Shown here in pieces: positions 15,834 through 24,247 of a DNA stretch of 59,363 nucleotides (positions are counted from its first letter, which is position 1; each line of letters begins with the position of its first letter). Location of the stretch: contig NZ_QWGL01000014.1 in NCBI RefSeq assembly GCF_003435375.1, positions 1-59,363 of the forward strand. The letters run 5' to 3'. Below the pieces are notes generated by a model that saw nothing but the letters and a program-made list of their open reading frames with translations, was not told the origin of the DNA and searched no databases. This DNA comes from Clostridium sp. AM34-11AC (GTDB lineage Bacteria > Bacillota > Clostridia > Lachnospirales > Lachnospiraceae). The position numbers and the translations under genes are program-made.

Positions 15834-18362
15834 ATGGAACAGTATACAATAACAGGAATGAGCTGTGCTGCCTGCCAGACCCGCGTGGAGAAGGCAGTTT
15901 CCAAAGTGCCGGGCGTTATCTCCTGTTCCGTGAGCCTGCTCACGAACTCGATGGGTGTCGAAGGTACAGCTTCTTCCTCAGAAATTATTGAGGCAGTTCA
16001 GGCTGCCGGTTACGGCGCGTCCGTAAAAGGAGTGGAAAAGGCAGACGGATCCGGAAACGGCACTCTCTATGATGAATCTGCTCTGGAAGACCATGAAACC
16101 CCGGCCTTAAAGAAGAGACTCATTTCCTCCATCGGCTTCCTCTTAGTCCTCATGTATTTCTCCATGGGACACATGATGTGGAACTGGCCGCTTCCGGCTT
16201 TCTTCAACGGAAACCATGTGGCGATGGGGCTTTTGCAGCTCCTTCTCACCGTGATCGTCATGGTGATCAACCAGAAATTCTTTATCAGTGGCTTTAAGGG
16301 CCTGCTCCACGGTTCTCCGAATATGGATACTCTGGTAGCACTGGGCTCCAGTGCCTCCTTTGCCTGGAGCACCTATGCCTTATTTATGATGACAGATGCT
16401 CAGGTAAAAGGGAACGCGGATGCAGTCATGAGCTATATGCACGAGTTCTACTTTGAGTCCGCGGCGATGATCTTAACCCTTATCACCGTCGGGAAAATGC
16501 TGGAAGCGAGATCAAAGGGACGCACCACAGATGCCTTAAAAGGTTTAATGAAGCTGGCCCCGAAGACCGCCGTGATCGAAAGGGACGGTGTTGAGACTAC
16601 GGTTCCGATCGCCCAGGTTAAAAAAGGCGATATTTTCGTGGTCCGTCCGGGTGAAAATATACCCGTGGATGGTATCGTCTTAGAGGGAAACAGCGCAGTA
16701 AATGAATCTGCTCTCACCGGGGAGAGTATTCCGGTGGATAAGGAGGCAGGTGACCCTGTCTCGGCTGCGACATTAAATCAGTCCGGCTTTATCCGCTGCG
16801 AGGCATCGAGAGTCGGAGAGGATACCACACTCTCCCAGATCATAAAAATGGTCAGCGATGCGGCGGCAACAAAAGCGCCCATCGCGAAGATCGCCGATAA
16901 GGTATCCGGCGTATTTGTACCTGCCGTGATCACGATCGCGATCATCACGACCATCGGCTGGCTCCTCGCAGGCGAGACCATGGCCTTCGCCTTAGCCCGA
17001 GGGATCTCCGTTCTCGTCATCAGCTGCCCGTGTGCATTAGGACTTGCAACGCCGGTAGCCATCATGGTGGGAAACGGAATGGGAGCGAAGAACGGAATCC
17101 TTTTTAAGACAGCAGTTTCGCTGGAAGAAACGGGAAAAGTAGAGATCGTTGCCTTAGATAAGACGGGGACCATCACAAGCGGGGACCCCCGCGTGACAGA
17201 TCTCGTTCCGGAAGAGGGAGTGAGCGAGTCAGAACTTCTTTCCATGGCATACGCTCTCGAGAAGAAGAGCGAGCATCCGCTGGCGAAGGCAGTCCTCTTA
17301 AAGGGTGAGGAAATGGGGCTTTCCGCAGCTGATGTGACAGATTTTGCGGCACTTCCCGGAAACGGACTTTCTGCGAAATTAAATGGAAATACGATCTACG
17401 GCGGAAACATGAAGTTTGTCGGAACTCATGTGGCTGTTCCGGAAGATATGAAGAAGAAATCCGAAGCTCTCGCGGAGAGCGGAAAGACTCCGTTATTCTT
17501 TGCGGAGAATGAGAAGCTTGTGGGCATCATCGCTGTTGCGGATATGATCAAGGAAGACAGCCCACAGGCAATCAGGGAGCTGCAGAACATGGGAATCCAT
17601 GTAGTCATGCTGACCGGTGATAATGAGCGCACCGCAAAGGCTGTCGGAAAAGAAGCCGGTGTCGATGAGGTCATCGCCGGAGTCCTCCCGGATGGTAAGG
17701 AGAGTGTGATCAGAAAGCTCAAGGAAAAAGGCAAGGTTGCCATGGTCGGCGACGGGATCAATGATGCTCCGGCCCTCACAAGAGCCGATATGGGAATCGC
17801 CATCGGAGCCGGAACCGACGTCGCTATCGATGCGGCGGACGTGGTCCTCATGAAGAGCCGCTTATCCGATGTCCCGGCAGCGATCCGCTTAAGCCGTGCG
17901 ACGCTTACGAATATCCACGAGAATCTGTTCTGGGCATTTTTCTACAATGTGATCGGGATCCCGCTTGCCATGGGACTCTGGATCCCGGTATTCGGCTGGA
18001 AACTGAATCCGATGTTTGGTGCCGCAGCCATGAGCTTATCCAGCTTCTGCGTTGTATCCAACGCCCTGCGCTTAAATTTCTTTGATATCCGGCGTTCCGA
18101 CAGGGACAAAAAGATAAAAACAAAAATCCATAACAATAAAGAAAAGGAGAGTAACATGATGGAAAAGACATTAAAAGTTGAAGGTATGATGTGTCCGCAC
18201 TGCGAGGCAACTGTAAAAAAAGCACTTGAGGCCATTGACGGCGTATCCGTTGCAGAGGCAGATCACGTAAAAGGAACCGCAACGGTGACACTCACAAAAG
18301 ATGTTCCGACCGAAGTGCTTAAAAAAGCCATCGAGGATAAGGATTACAAGGTGATCGGTTGA
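15834..18362 (+). CDS. copA: Copper-exporting P1B-type ATPase CopA with fused C-terminal CopZ-like domain
   Basis: An 842-residue Cu(I) efflux ATPase. Order: N-terminal heavy-metal domain ([11 protein letters not shown]), first membrane helices, actuator domain with NESALTGES, the metal-binding CPC motif (C398-P-C400 in [11 protein letters not shown]), phosphorylation site D442 in DKTGT, the HP motif SEHPL, the nucleotide-binding region, [10 protein letters not shown] and two final membrane helices. After a hydrophilic linker a second heavy-metal domain ([11 protein letters not shown]) occupies residues 775-842. That C-terminal placement is unusual and looks like a fused CopZ chaperone. The gene is controlled by the CsoR-type operator upstream. 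Confidence 0.95.
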   Translation: MEQYTITGMSCAACQTRVEKAVSKVPGVISCSVSLLTNSMGVEGTASSSEIIEAVQAAGYGASVKGVEKADGSGNGTLYDESALEDHETPALKKRLISSIGFLLVLMYFSMGHMMWNWPLPAFFNGNHVAMGLLQLLLTVIVMVINQKFFISGFKGLLHGSPNMDTLVALGSSASFAWSTYALFMMTDAQVKGNADAVMSYMHEFYFESAAMILTLITVGKMLEARSKGRTTDALKGLMKLAPKTAVIERDGVETTVPIAQVKKGDIFVVRPGENIPVDGIVLEGNSAVNESALTGESIPVDKEAGDPVSAATLNQSGFIRCEASRVGEDTTLSQIIKMVSDAAATKAPIAKIADKVSGVFVPAVITIAIITTIGWLLAGETMAFALARGISVLVISCPCALGLATPVAIMVGNGMGAKNGILFKTAVSLEETGKVEIVALDKTGTITSGDPRVTDLVPEEGVSESELLSMAYALEKKSEHPLAKAVLLKGEEMGLSAADVTDFAALPGNGLSAKLNGNTIYGGNMKFVGTHVAVPEDMKKKSEALAESGKTPLFFAENEKLVGIIAVADMIKEDSPQAIRELQNMGIHVVMLTGDNERTAKAVGKEAGVDEVIAGVLPDGKESVIRKLKEKGKVAMVGDGINDAPALTRADMGIAIGAGTDVAIDAADVVLMKSRLSDVPAAIRLSRATLTNIHENLFWAFFYNVIGIPLAMGLWIPVFGWKLNPMFGAAAMSLSSFCVVSNALRLNFFDIRRSDRDKKIKTKIHNNKEKESNMMEKTLKVEGMMCPHCEATVKKALEAIDGVSVAEADHVKGTATVTLTKDVPTEVLKKAIEDKDYKVIG
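18156..18362 (+). CDS. copZ: Possible free CopZ-like copper chaperone from an internal start
   Basis: Within copA, AAAAGGAGAG (18142-18151) stands six bases before in-frame ATG codons at 18156 and 18159. Translation from there gives a 68-residue protein consisting exactly of one heavy-metal domain with the CPHC copper site, which is the size of CopZ. The linker residues upstream (HNNKEKESN) are what a typical AT-rich intergenic region with a ribosome-binding site would encode. So the two genes were probably separate and lost the stop codon, and the separate chaperone may still be made along with the fusion. Confidence 0.5.
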   Translation: MMEKTLKVEGMMCPHCEATVKKALEAIDGVSVAEADHVKGTATVTLTKDVPTEVLKKAIEDKDYKVIG

Positions 18363-18392
18363 GAGTTGACTGCAAAAAATGATTGAATATCA

Positions 18393-18427
18393 GCTGCCCC
18401 GGGATGAAAGATTCCCGGGGTGGCTTT
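18393..18427 (+). terminator. Terminator-like hairpin between copA and csoR
   Basis: CCCCGGGA (18397-18404) pairs with TCCCGGGG (18413-18420), extended by GC/GC at the base, followed only by GGCTTTCC. The T-run is weak, so termination may be partial and csoR may be expressed partly by readthrough. Confidence 0.5.
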
Positions 18428-18495
18428 CCTGCTATATAGGCAAATGCCTGTGAGGCAGATCAGAGAAGAAAACATGATATCGTAGGAACGTAAAA

Positions 18496-18933
18496 TTGGG
18501 GAGGTTGTGCATGGAGAAAAAATCATGTTGCTGTGCCGGAGAAGCGGAGACAGTAAATGTAAATATGGAGACAACAGGGGTAATAGGAGCAGAAGCAACA
18601 GCAAATACGGTGACTGCCGAAACAGAAACACCGTCCGATGATGCTGTCTGCCACTGCCGCCACAAACATAGAACAGAAAAGGAAGAGAAAGATCTTCTGA
18701 CCCGCTTAAACCGCATTGAGGGGCAGGTCCGTGGCATCAAAGCTATGGTTCAGGACGAACGCTACTGCCCGGATATCCTGGTTCAGGTATCTGCCGTCCA
18801 GTCTGCCTTAAACGGCTTCTGCAAAGTTCTCTTATCCAACCACATCAAGACTTGTGTGGTGGAAGATATCAAGAACGGAAATGAGGAGACCGCTGTGGCG
18901 GAGCTTTGCGAGACGATCAAGAAGATGATGTAG
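18496..18933 (+). CDS. csoR: CsoR-family copper-sensing repressor with Cys/His-rich N-terminal extension
   Basis: A 145-residue protein. Residues from about 60 match CsoR/RcnR repressors: LLTRLNRIEGQVRGIKAMV, then the Cu(I) ligands of CsoR: C in DERYCPDIL, H in LLSNHIKTC and C at the end of that motif (the Cys-His-Cys set). Before it is an about 60-residue extension not normal for the family: it begins MEKKSCCCAGEAE, has a Thr/Ala/Val stretch, and ends CHCRHKHRTEKEE. GGGGAGG lies before the ATG at 18496, so the extension is translated. It may be a second metal-binding site. It most likely acts on the palindrome before copA. Confidence 0.9.
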   Translation: MGRLCMEKKSCCCAGEAETVNVNMETTGVIGAEATANTVTAETETPSDDAVCHCRHKHRTEKEEKDLLTRLNRIEGQVRGIKAMVQDERYCPDILVQVSAVQSALNGFCKVLLSNHIKTCVVEDIKNGNEETAVAELCETIKKMM

Positions 18934-18948
18934 AGATGGGAGGTAACA

Positions 18949-19620
18949 GTGAAATTTGAACTAAATGAATATCATCGAAATTCCTCTGATGATGAATTAA
19001 TAGAGGACTTAAGAAATGTAGCTCATTTTTTGAAGAAAAATACTGTTACATTGAGCGAATACAATGAATATGGTCGTTTTCATGCTACTACATTAACAAG
19101 GCATTTTGGATCTTGGTTTAAATGCTTAGAATTAGCAGGACTTGCACCTTCGAGATCAAAAATAGGAATTTCAGATGAGGAACTATATGAAGACATTGAA
19201 AGAGTATGGATTAAGTTGGGTAAGCAACCATCATATTCGCAAATGAGAGACTTAACAAAATATTCAATGGGGATTTTTGAAAAAAGATTTGGTGGATGGA
19301 GACATTCGTTGGAAGCGTTTGTAAAATATATAAATGAAACCAGTGATGAGAATGATTCAGTAGCGGTTAATAAGAAAACAATAAAAGATAAAGGGCGGAA
19401 CCATAAAACATCGCGATCAATTAATTTAAGAATTAGATTCTTAGTATTGAGAAGAGATGACTTTAAATGCTGTAAATGTGGCGCATCGCCAGCAAAAGAT
19501 CCATCAGTTATTTTGCAGGTTGATCATATTATACCTTGGAGCAAGGGAGGAGAGACTGTATTAGAAAATCTTCAAACACTGTGTTCCGAGTGTAATATAG
19601 GAAAAAGTGATCTTATATAG
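18949..19620 (+). CDS. HNH endonuclease with homing-endonuclease-associated repeats
   Basis: A 223-residue protein starting with GTG behind GGGAGG. The first 130 residues contain two helical repeats of the homing-endonuclease-associated type (GRFHATTLTRHFGSWFKCLE and SMGIFEKRFGGWRHSLEAF are the matching parts). The C-terminal HNH domain has the zinc site CCKCGA with LCSECN, the VDHIIPWSKGG motif and an N in LENLQTL. The start is 15 bases after the csoR stop. The gene is clearly more AT-rich than its neighbours, which suggests recent acquisition. No intron is visible nearby, so it is a free-standing HNH gene. Confidence 0.85.
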   Translation: MKFELNEYHRNSSDDELIEDLRNVAHFLKKNTVTLSEYNEYGRFHATTLTRHFGSWFKCLELAGLAPSRSKIGISDEELYEDIERVWIKLGKQPSYSQMRDLTKYSMGIFEKRFGGWRHSLEAFVKYINETSDENDSVAVNKKTIKDKGRNHKTSRSINLRIRFLVLRRDDFKCCKCGASPAKDPSVILQVDHIIPWSKGGETVLENLQTLCSECNIGKSDLI

Positions 19621-19674
19621 AACAATCACAGGCATGGATTTTGATTTTCCAGCCTGCGATTATATCTCGTAAAT

Positions 19675-19926
19675 CTATCCGATCGTGCGATAAGTAAAGA
19701 ATGCGAAGCCGAGGATACAGAGGGACGCGATGATCTCGCTGATGATCCGGATGATGGTATTTGGGGCGCCGTTGCCGGCGATCCGGTGGATGATCCGGAT
19801 ACTCACAGTGATCGCCACAAGAATGATCAGTGTGAAGTACGCAGTTCGCAACGGAATTACATTGAAAGCGCCGAGACCGGCAGCGATCAGCATGGCAATG
19901 GAAAGAAGGATTCTGATTGCTTTCAT
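19675..19926 (-). CDS. Small hydrophobic membrane protein
   Basis: An 83-residue protein on the minus strand with about three membrane segments (MKAIRILLSIAMLIAAG..., LRTAYFTLIILVAITVS, IISEIIASLCILGFAFF). On the minus strand GAGGGGG lies about eight bases before its ATG at 19926. No conserved motif is seen. It is convergent with the HNH gene. Because it is short and hydrophobic the call depends mainly on the ribosome-binding site and continuous hydrophobic helices. Confidence 0.55.
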   Translation of the reverse strand: MKAIRILLSIAMLIAAGLGAFNVIPLRTAYFTLIILVAITVSIRIIHRIAGNGAPNTIIRIISEIIASLCILGFAFFTYRTIG

Positions 19927-20328
19927 AAAAACGCCCCCTCTGGATATAAAATTACGGAAAATTTAAGTTGAACGCACATGAACTCTGATGTGTGAACACG
20001 GTCAGTACAGGCTGACAAATTCTTTTCAGGATCACAGCATATCTTCGCAGAGTGCTTCTCCCAGATGGAGATGATATTCCCGCTCGGAAAGGTTGTTATG
20101 CTCTGACCCTTATAGAAGCGGGACTTCTCGATTGAGATAAGCAGATGCGATGAGTTCTCTTTTTGATATTATAACACTATTCTGCTCAAAAAGAAAACTT
20201 TTCTGTAAATATCTTTTCGAAAATTTAATCCGTCAGGCATGTGTGACAGATTGAAAATGGGAAGAAGAGTAGAAAATGTAGATAATGTAGAAAAAATGCA
20301 AAAAATAGAAAAAAATCAAAAAAAGCAG
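19927..20328. other. Intergenic region without recognisable gene
   Basis: About 400 bases. The minus strand shows short coding-like runs interrupted by stops (for example RELIASAYLNREVPLL followed by a stop), but nothing I can assign, so a decayed gene is possible. The right-hand 70 bases are very A-rich and lead into the tRNA promoter. Confidence 0.4.
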
Positions 20329-20357
20329 TTGACATTTTCATAAATCTATATTATACT
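20329..20357 (+). promoter_or_regulatory. tRNA operon promoter
   Basis: A perfect TTGACA (20329-20334), 17-base spacer and TATACT (20352-20357) lie 18 bases before tRNA-Pro. This is close to the sigma-A consensus, as expected for stable RNA genes. Confidence 0.8.
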
Positions 20358-20374
20358 TACGTACGTAATCGAGA

Positions 20375-20448
20375 CGAGGCGTGGCTCAGTTTGGTAGAGC
20401 GCTGCGTTCGGGACGCAGAGGTCGCAAGTTCGAATCTTGTCGCCTCGA
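20375..20448 (+). tRNA. tRNA-Pro (CGG)
   Basis: Acceptor CGAGGCG pairs with CGCCTCG. The D arm (GCTC/GAGC), anticodon stem CTGCG/CGCAG with loop TTCGGGA, and T arm GCAAG-TTCGAAT-CTTGT are all present. Anticodon CGG reads CCG proline. CCA is not encoded. Confidence 0.95.
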
Positions 20449-20464
20449 CTTACTTAAATACTAA

Positions 20465-20536
20465 GGCCTGTTGGTCAAGCGGTCAAGACGACGCCCTCTC
20501 ACGGCGTAAACCCGGGTTCGATTCCCGGACAGGTCA
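20465..20536 (+). tRNA. tRNA-Glu (CTC)
   Basis: Acceptor GGCCTGT pairs with ACAGGTC. The anticodon stem CGCC/GGCG has loop beginning CTCTCAC, giving anticodon CTC for GAG glutamate. The T arm CCCGGGTTCGATTCCCGG is perfect. CCA is not encoded. Confidence 0.95.
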
Positions 20537-20573
20537 CTTGCTGTTGCGTTATGCAGCAGCATTTTTTAAAGGT

Positions 20574-20646
<73 letters not shown>

Positions 20647-20652
20647 GAGTAA

Positions 20653-20679
20653 AAAACCCTTGAGAAATCAAGGGTTTTT
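20653..20679 (+). terminator. Terminator of the tRNA operon
   Basis: AAAACCCTTGA and TCAAGGGTTTT form an 11-bp stem with a GAAA tetraloop, followed by T residues, seven bases after tRNA-Thr. Confidence 0.9.
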
Positions 20680-20729
20680 CGTGTTTTTAGGGTTTTGATA
20701 TTATGGGCAAAAAGAGCAAAAAAAGGGGC

Positions 20730-20751
20730 TTTGTCTACTATTTGTCTACTA
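20730..20751. repeat. Two tandem 11-bp direct repeats next to the integrase remnant
   Basis: TTTGTCTACTA occurs twice without spacing, just beyond the stop of the minus-strand integrase fragment. Repeats of this kind next to tyrosine integrase genes usually are arm-type binding sites of the integrase. Confidence 0.55.
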
Positions 20752-20760
20752 TTCAATTTT

Positions 20761-20952
20761 TTACCTGTGATTGACTACTGCCGGCTCATCCAGAAGAGCA
20801 TCCGCCATGATGCTTGCAGCCTCTTTGCTGCTTTGATGAAAGAAGTACGCGTAGATATTTAATGTGGTGCTGGTATTGGCGTGGCCGAGGACTCCGGAGA
20901 CGGCTCTTGGATCTAACTTCTTATTGATCAGAATCGAAGCGGTGGTGTGCCG
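20761..20952 (-). pseudogene. C-terminal fragment of a tyrosine integrase
   Basis: Reading the minus strand, 63 codons encode the end of a phage/ICE-type tyrosine recombinase: the RHTTASILI box (the catalytic RxxH), the VSGVLGHANTSTTLNIYAYF box with the conserved Gly-His and the nucleophile Tyr, and a short tail. The frame meets a TAA directly upstream of the Arg at 20953-20955, and everything before is replaced by unrelated sequence. So an older element integrated next to tRNA-Thr, and its integrase gene was split by the ICE that starts here. It is not functional. Confidence 0.85.
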
Positions 20953-21064
20953 TTACGGTATAATAACGACAAACAGAAAAAGCCTTTATTTTCAAGGGGT
21001 TTGAGCGTTTGTCGTCTTTTATTCAATTCCTTTTCCAAGTTGAAAATTGACGAAAACTATAAAG

Positions 21065-21178
21065 AAAAAAGGAGGCTGTTTTATTAACGACAAAATTTAA
21101 TAGTGCCAGCGGTCCGGCTTTATGTCTGACCGCTGGTTGCCGTGGGCGTTTCACTTTTATAGGTGGACGCCCTTTTTT
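21065..21178 (+). promoter_or_regulatory. ICE leader with possible mini-ORF and terminator (attenuator)
   Basis: AAAAAAGGAGG (21065-21075) precedes no gene but a very short frame (possible ATT codon at 21083, stop within six codons). It is followed by AGCGGTC/GACCGCT (21108-21134) and a second hairpin, GGGCGTTTCAC/GTGGACGCCC (21144-21172), with a T-run, which is a good terminator. The first ICE gene starts 31 bases later. An arrangement of translated leader followed by terminator is known to control Tn916-like elements by attenuation; here it is inferred only. Confidence 0.4.
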
Positions 21179-21209
21179 CATACTCATTTTCGAGAGAAAG
21201 GAGATCCAC

Positions 21210-21731
21210 ATGGAATTAAACGAAATGGAAAAAAAGCTGCTCTTTCAAGTGGAGGGCGATTATCAGACAAAGATCCTGAATGAACTTTATATGACCGTGC
21301 GGTATTCAAATAATTCCGAACAGCGGGAGGCGGCAGAAGGTCTTATGGCAAAACTTCGTGTTCTGTCAAATGCAGAGTGCATGGACTTGGTAAAAGATAT
21401 TCAGAAGAATTACCGTCTGCCCTATCCAGCCCGGACGATTGGAGAAAAGATCGCCGAGGCCAGACAACAATCAGGGGCAGAAAAATTGAAGGGGCATGAC
21501 ATCATGGCACTTGAACGCTTTGATCCAGAAGTAAAGCACATGATCGTCTTTGATGTATTGTCTTACGATTCCCCTGTTGGCGACAAAGGCGATAAGATGC
21601 GCTTGTTCCTTACAGATGCCGGCTATCAGAAATTTTTAGAGAGCCAGGAACGGGGCGAAGTGAAACTGAAAAACCATGCGAAGGTCTCTGACGGTCATCT
21701 CCATTATGACCGCAGGGATCATGCCTTGTAA
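21210..21731 (+). CDS. ICE protein of unknown function (first gene)
   Basis: A 173-residue hydrophilic protein, with a helical first half (MELNEMEKKLLFQVEGDYQT...) and a C-terminal half with FDPEVKHMIVFDVLSYDSPVG. No enzymatic motif or membrane segment is visible. It begins 11 bases after AAAGGAGA. Proteins of this type occur as the first gene of Tn1549-like elements; I know no function. It is followed closely by the HTH/DUF6017 gene and is probably cotranscribed with it. Confidence 0.6.
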   Translation: MELNEMEKKLLFQVEGDYQTKILNELYMTVRYSNNSEQREAAEGLMAKLRVLSNAECMDLVKDIQKNYRLPYPARTIGEKIAEARQQSGAEKLKGHDIMALERFDPEVKHMIVFDVLSYDSPVGDKGDKMRLFLTDAGYQKFLESQERGEVKLKNHAKVSDGHLHYDRRDHAL

Positions 21732-21760
21732 CGGAATAGTCGAAGAAAGGAGGCGGTACA

Positions 21761-22633
21761 ATGGCAGTATTCCGTGTAGAGAAAACAAAGGACTTTACGA
21801 TAATGAGCAATCACCATCTGCGCAATACGGAGTTGTCCTTAAAGGCAAAGGGGCTTTTATCACTTATGTTGTCGCTGCCGGAAGATTGGGATTATACCAC
21901 AAAGGGACTCGCCCATATCTGCAAGGATGGTGTGGATTCTATCACTACTGCCCTGAAGGAACTGGAGCGGCATGGTTATCTCACCAGACAGCGCCTCCGC
22001 TATGATAACGGGCAGTTGGGAGACATTGAATATACGATCCATGAGCAGCCTGTAAGTACCGAAAACACAGGGCTTTCACCTAAACGGGAAAATCCAAGAC
22101 AGGTAAAACCAGAACAGGCAAAACCTAAACAGGCGGAACCTGAACAGGAAAATCCGGCACAATTAAATACTAATCCATTAAAAACAAAAAAATCAAAAAA
22201 AGATAAATCAATAACTTATCCATCAATCTATCCGGCAGAGCCGGAAGCGGCAAACCGCACGGATGGGATGGATCGGATAGAGCTGATAGAAGCCTATCGT
22301 GAAATCATCAAAGAAAATATTGAATATGACTTACTGGTCTTACGGTATGGCAGGGAACGTTTGGATGAAGCCCTTGAACTTATGCTTGAAGTGATTTTGT
22401 CGAAACGCCCTTACATTCGCATTGCCGGAGATGATTTTCCGAGGGAGATCGTCAAGAGCCGGTTCCTGAAGATCAATTCCGGCCACTTAGAGTATGTCTT
22501 TGACTGTATCGACAAGAACACAACGAAGGTCGGAAACATCAAAGCGTATCTGCTGGCGGCGCTGTATAATGCCCCGGCTACAATGGACAGCTATTACCGT
22601 GCCGAGGTCAATCACGACCTGTACGGCTGTTAG
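21761..22633 (+). CDS. Helix-turn-helix DNA-binding protein, DUF6017 type (replication-initiator-like)
   Basis: A 290-residue protein. The N-terminal 95 residues are a winged helix similar to RepA_N/RepL-type domains: FTIMSNHHLRNTELSLKAKG then LPEDWDYTTKGLAHICKDG, which is the recognition region, and HGYLTRQRLR. A Pro/Lys/Gln-rich linker with repeated KQxKP-type units (residues 110-150) follows, then a C-terminal helical domain with the DUF6017-like FDCIDKNTTKVGNIKAYLLAALYN ending of replication-associated ICE proteins. It probably acts in ICE replication or regulation. GAAAGGAGG stands eight bases before the ATG. Confidence 0.75.
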   Translation: MAVFRVEKTKDFTIMSNHHLRNTELSLKAKGLLSLMLSLPEDWDYTTKGLAHICKDGVDSITTALKELERHGYLTRQRLRYDNGQLGDIEYTIHEQPVSTENTGLSPKRENPRQVKPEQAKPKQAEPEQENPAQLNTNPLKTKKSKKDKSITYPSIYPAEPEAANRTDGMDRIELIEAYREIIKENIEYDLLVLRYGRERLDEALELMLEVILSKRPYIRIAGDDFPREIVKSRFLKINSGHLEYVFDCIDKNTTKVGNIKAYLLAALYNAPATMDSYYRAEVNHDLYGC

Positions 22634-22710
22634 GCACCTTTGGGTGTCTTTTTTCATTTCATCACAGGAAGGAGGCAAAGCACAATGAAAAGAAACACTG
22701 TGCCGGTACT

Positions 22711-23691
22711 ATGCCCGGCGTAACCAAAGAACAGATTCAGGCAGCGCGGGAAGCTGACTTGTTTACTTACCTGCAATTCCATGAACCCGGCGTGCTGAAA
22801 CAGGATGGACCTAATTTCCGGCATAAGGAGCATGACAGTCTGGTATATGTGACCGGGAAAAGGTACTGGTACTGGAACAGCCGCGGACGGAGTATCAATG
22901 CGCTGGACTACCTGATCCAGATTCGGGGATATGGTCTTGTGGATGCGGTTCATGCTCTGGTAGGTGGCGAAATCCCACAGGAACCGGCTTACCGAAGTAC
23001 GGCAGAAATACAGGTATCAAAAGAGCCGGAAAAGAAAACATTCGCTCTCCCCTGGGCCAGACGTTGCGCGACCGCTGCGGTCTCCTATTTGCAGAAACGG
23101 GGGATCAGCTCAGAAGTCATTCGCCAGTGTTTACAAGCCGGGATTTTTTACGAAGCCCGGTATCATGGAGAACCGGTTTGTGTGTTTGTTGGGAAAGATG
23201 ATTCCGGGAAAGCGAAGTTTGCCTGTATGCGCAGTATCAGCGGCAATCTCAAAAAGGATGTCTATGGCAGCGACAAAGGATATAACTTTTGTTATCCCCC
23301 GCAAAGTCCGGGCAGCCGGCATGTGGCAGTCTTTGAAGCTCCTATTGATGCGCTTTCCCATGCGACACTTCAAGAGCTGGAGGGATGGAAATGGAATGGT
23401 TACCGCTTGTCTTTGGGAGGTACTTCCCATGTGGCGCTGACTTCTTTCCTGGAACGCCACCCGGAGATCCGGCGTGTTACCCTTTATATGGACCACGACC
23501 TTGCCGGATTTGTCAATGCCCGGAAAATCAAGACCATGCTTCACGAGGATAAACGTTTCCGTCATATCCGGGTAAGTGTCAACCCTCCCCGGATGGGAAA
23601 AGATTACAATGAGAAATTGCTGCTGGTTCGGGAACAACTGCAAACCAGCCAGCACCAACGCCGCCCAAAAGAGGCGGCTGTTTCAATTTAG
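22711..23691 (+). CDS. Toprim-domain protein (DUF3991/toprim, primase-like)
   Basis: A 326-residue protein. The N-terminal part YLQFHEPGVLKQDGPNFRHK plus WYWNSRGRSINALDYLIQIRG is the DUF3991-type zinc-free primase-associated domain. The C-terminal half holds a Toprim fold: VAVFEAPIDALSHATL (E motif) and VTLYMDHDLAGFVNARK (the DxD motif). It is common in conjugative elements and probably primes the transferred strand. The ATG at 22711 has no ribosome-binding site; the strong GGAAGGAGG (22669-22677) instead serves an ATG at 22685 in another frame that stops after 12 codons and overlaps this start. Confidence 0.75.
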   Translation: MPGVTKEQIQAAREADLFTYLQFHEPGVLKQDGPNFRHKEHDSLVYVTGKRYWYWNSRGRSINALDYLIQIRGYGLVDAVHALVGGEIPQEPAYRSTAEIQVSKEPEKKTFALPWARRCATAAVSYLQKRGISSEVIRQCLQAGIFYEARYHGEPVCVFVGKDDSGKAKFACMRSISGNLKKDVYGSDKGYNFCYPPQSPGSRHVAVFEAPIDALSHATLQELEGWKWNGYRLSLGGTSHVALTSFLERHPEIRRVTLYMDHDLAGFVNARKIKTMLHEDKRFRHIRVSVNPPRMGKDYNEKLLLVREQLQTSQHQRRPKEAAVSI

Positions 23692-23704
23692 GGAGGATTT
23701 CAAC

Positions 23705-23929
23705 ATGAATGGATCTCAACATATCTGCTTTACAGACAGCGCCGGAAAAGCGCTGTTTTCCATTCCCGACAATGGTTTACTCTGCCTGTTCTATGGAAAC
23801 GGGGACAGGCACTTTGCTGTTTGTCATCGTCTGGATGACACCCATGCAGAAATTGACGGGGTAAATTATTCGCTGCCGGATTTTGCCAAAAGGATGAAAC
23901 ACAACCAGATCAGCTTTGCTCCGGCATAA
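23705..23929 (+). CDS. Small conserved ICE protein
   Basis: A 74-residue soluble protein starting MNGSQHICFTDSAGKALFSI, with a compact alpha/beta pattern and a C-terminal SLPDFAKRMKHNQISFAPA. A GGAGG site precedes it. It is usually seen between the toprim and HTH genes in this family of elements, but I know no function. Confidence 0.6.
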   Translation: MNGSQHICFTDSAGKALFSIPDNGLLCLFYGNGDRHFAVCHRLDDTHAEIDGVNYSLPDFAKRMKHNQISFAPA

Positions 23930-23961
23930 GGCTGGAAAACAAATAACAGGAGGATTTGAAA

Positions 23962-24243
23962 ATGAAAAAAATTGAAAATACCGCTTTGCAGATGATTGCC
24001 GAGGCTTCCCGGTGTCCAGACTACGGCCCCGATATGGTTAAATCGCTGATGAAAAAGCTGGACATGAACGAAAAGGGCTTTGCTCTTTTGATGAATGTTG
24101 CCCCATCCACAGTGCGTCTTTGGACCAGCGGAGCTGCACAGCCCTGCGGCACAGCAAAACGCCTCATGCAGATTTATGAAACCGGTCCGGAGATTGTCGG
24201 CAAGATTGCCGGCGGGCAGCTACCGGCAGATGGGAGGGATTGA
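23962..24243 (+). CDS. Small HTH (XRE-like) regulator of the ICE
   Basis: A 93-residue protein whose central part, FALLMNVAPSTVRLWTSGAAQ, is a classic XRE/Cro recognition helix region (ALLMNVAPSTVRLW). The ATG at 23962 has AGGAGG nine bases before; a TTG six bases upstream is possible. It overlaps in context with the small frame that follows. It may regulate element genes or act in copy control. Confidence 0.65.
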   Translation: MKKIENTALQMIAEASRCPDYGPDMVKSLMKKLDMNEKGFALLMNVAPSTVRLWTSGAAQPCGTAKRLMQIYETGPEIVGKIAGGQLPADGRD

Positions 24244-24247
24244 TTAA

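Noticed and set aside
19927..20328. Decayed minus-strand gene in the gap before the tRNAs
   Set aside because: Coding-like runs are too short and interrupted by stops, and no family could be recognised.
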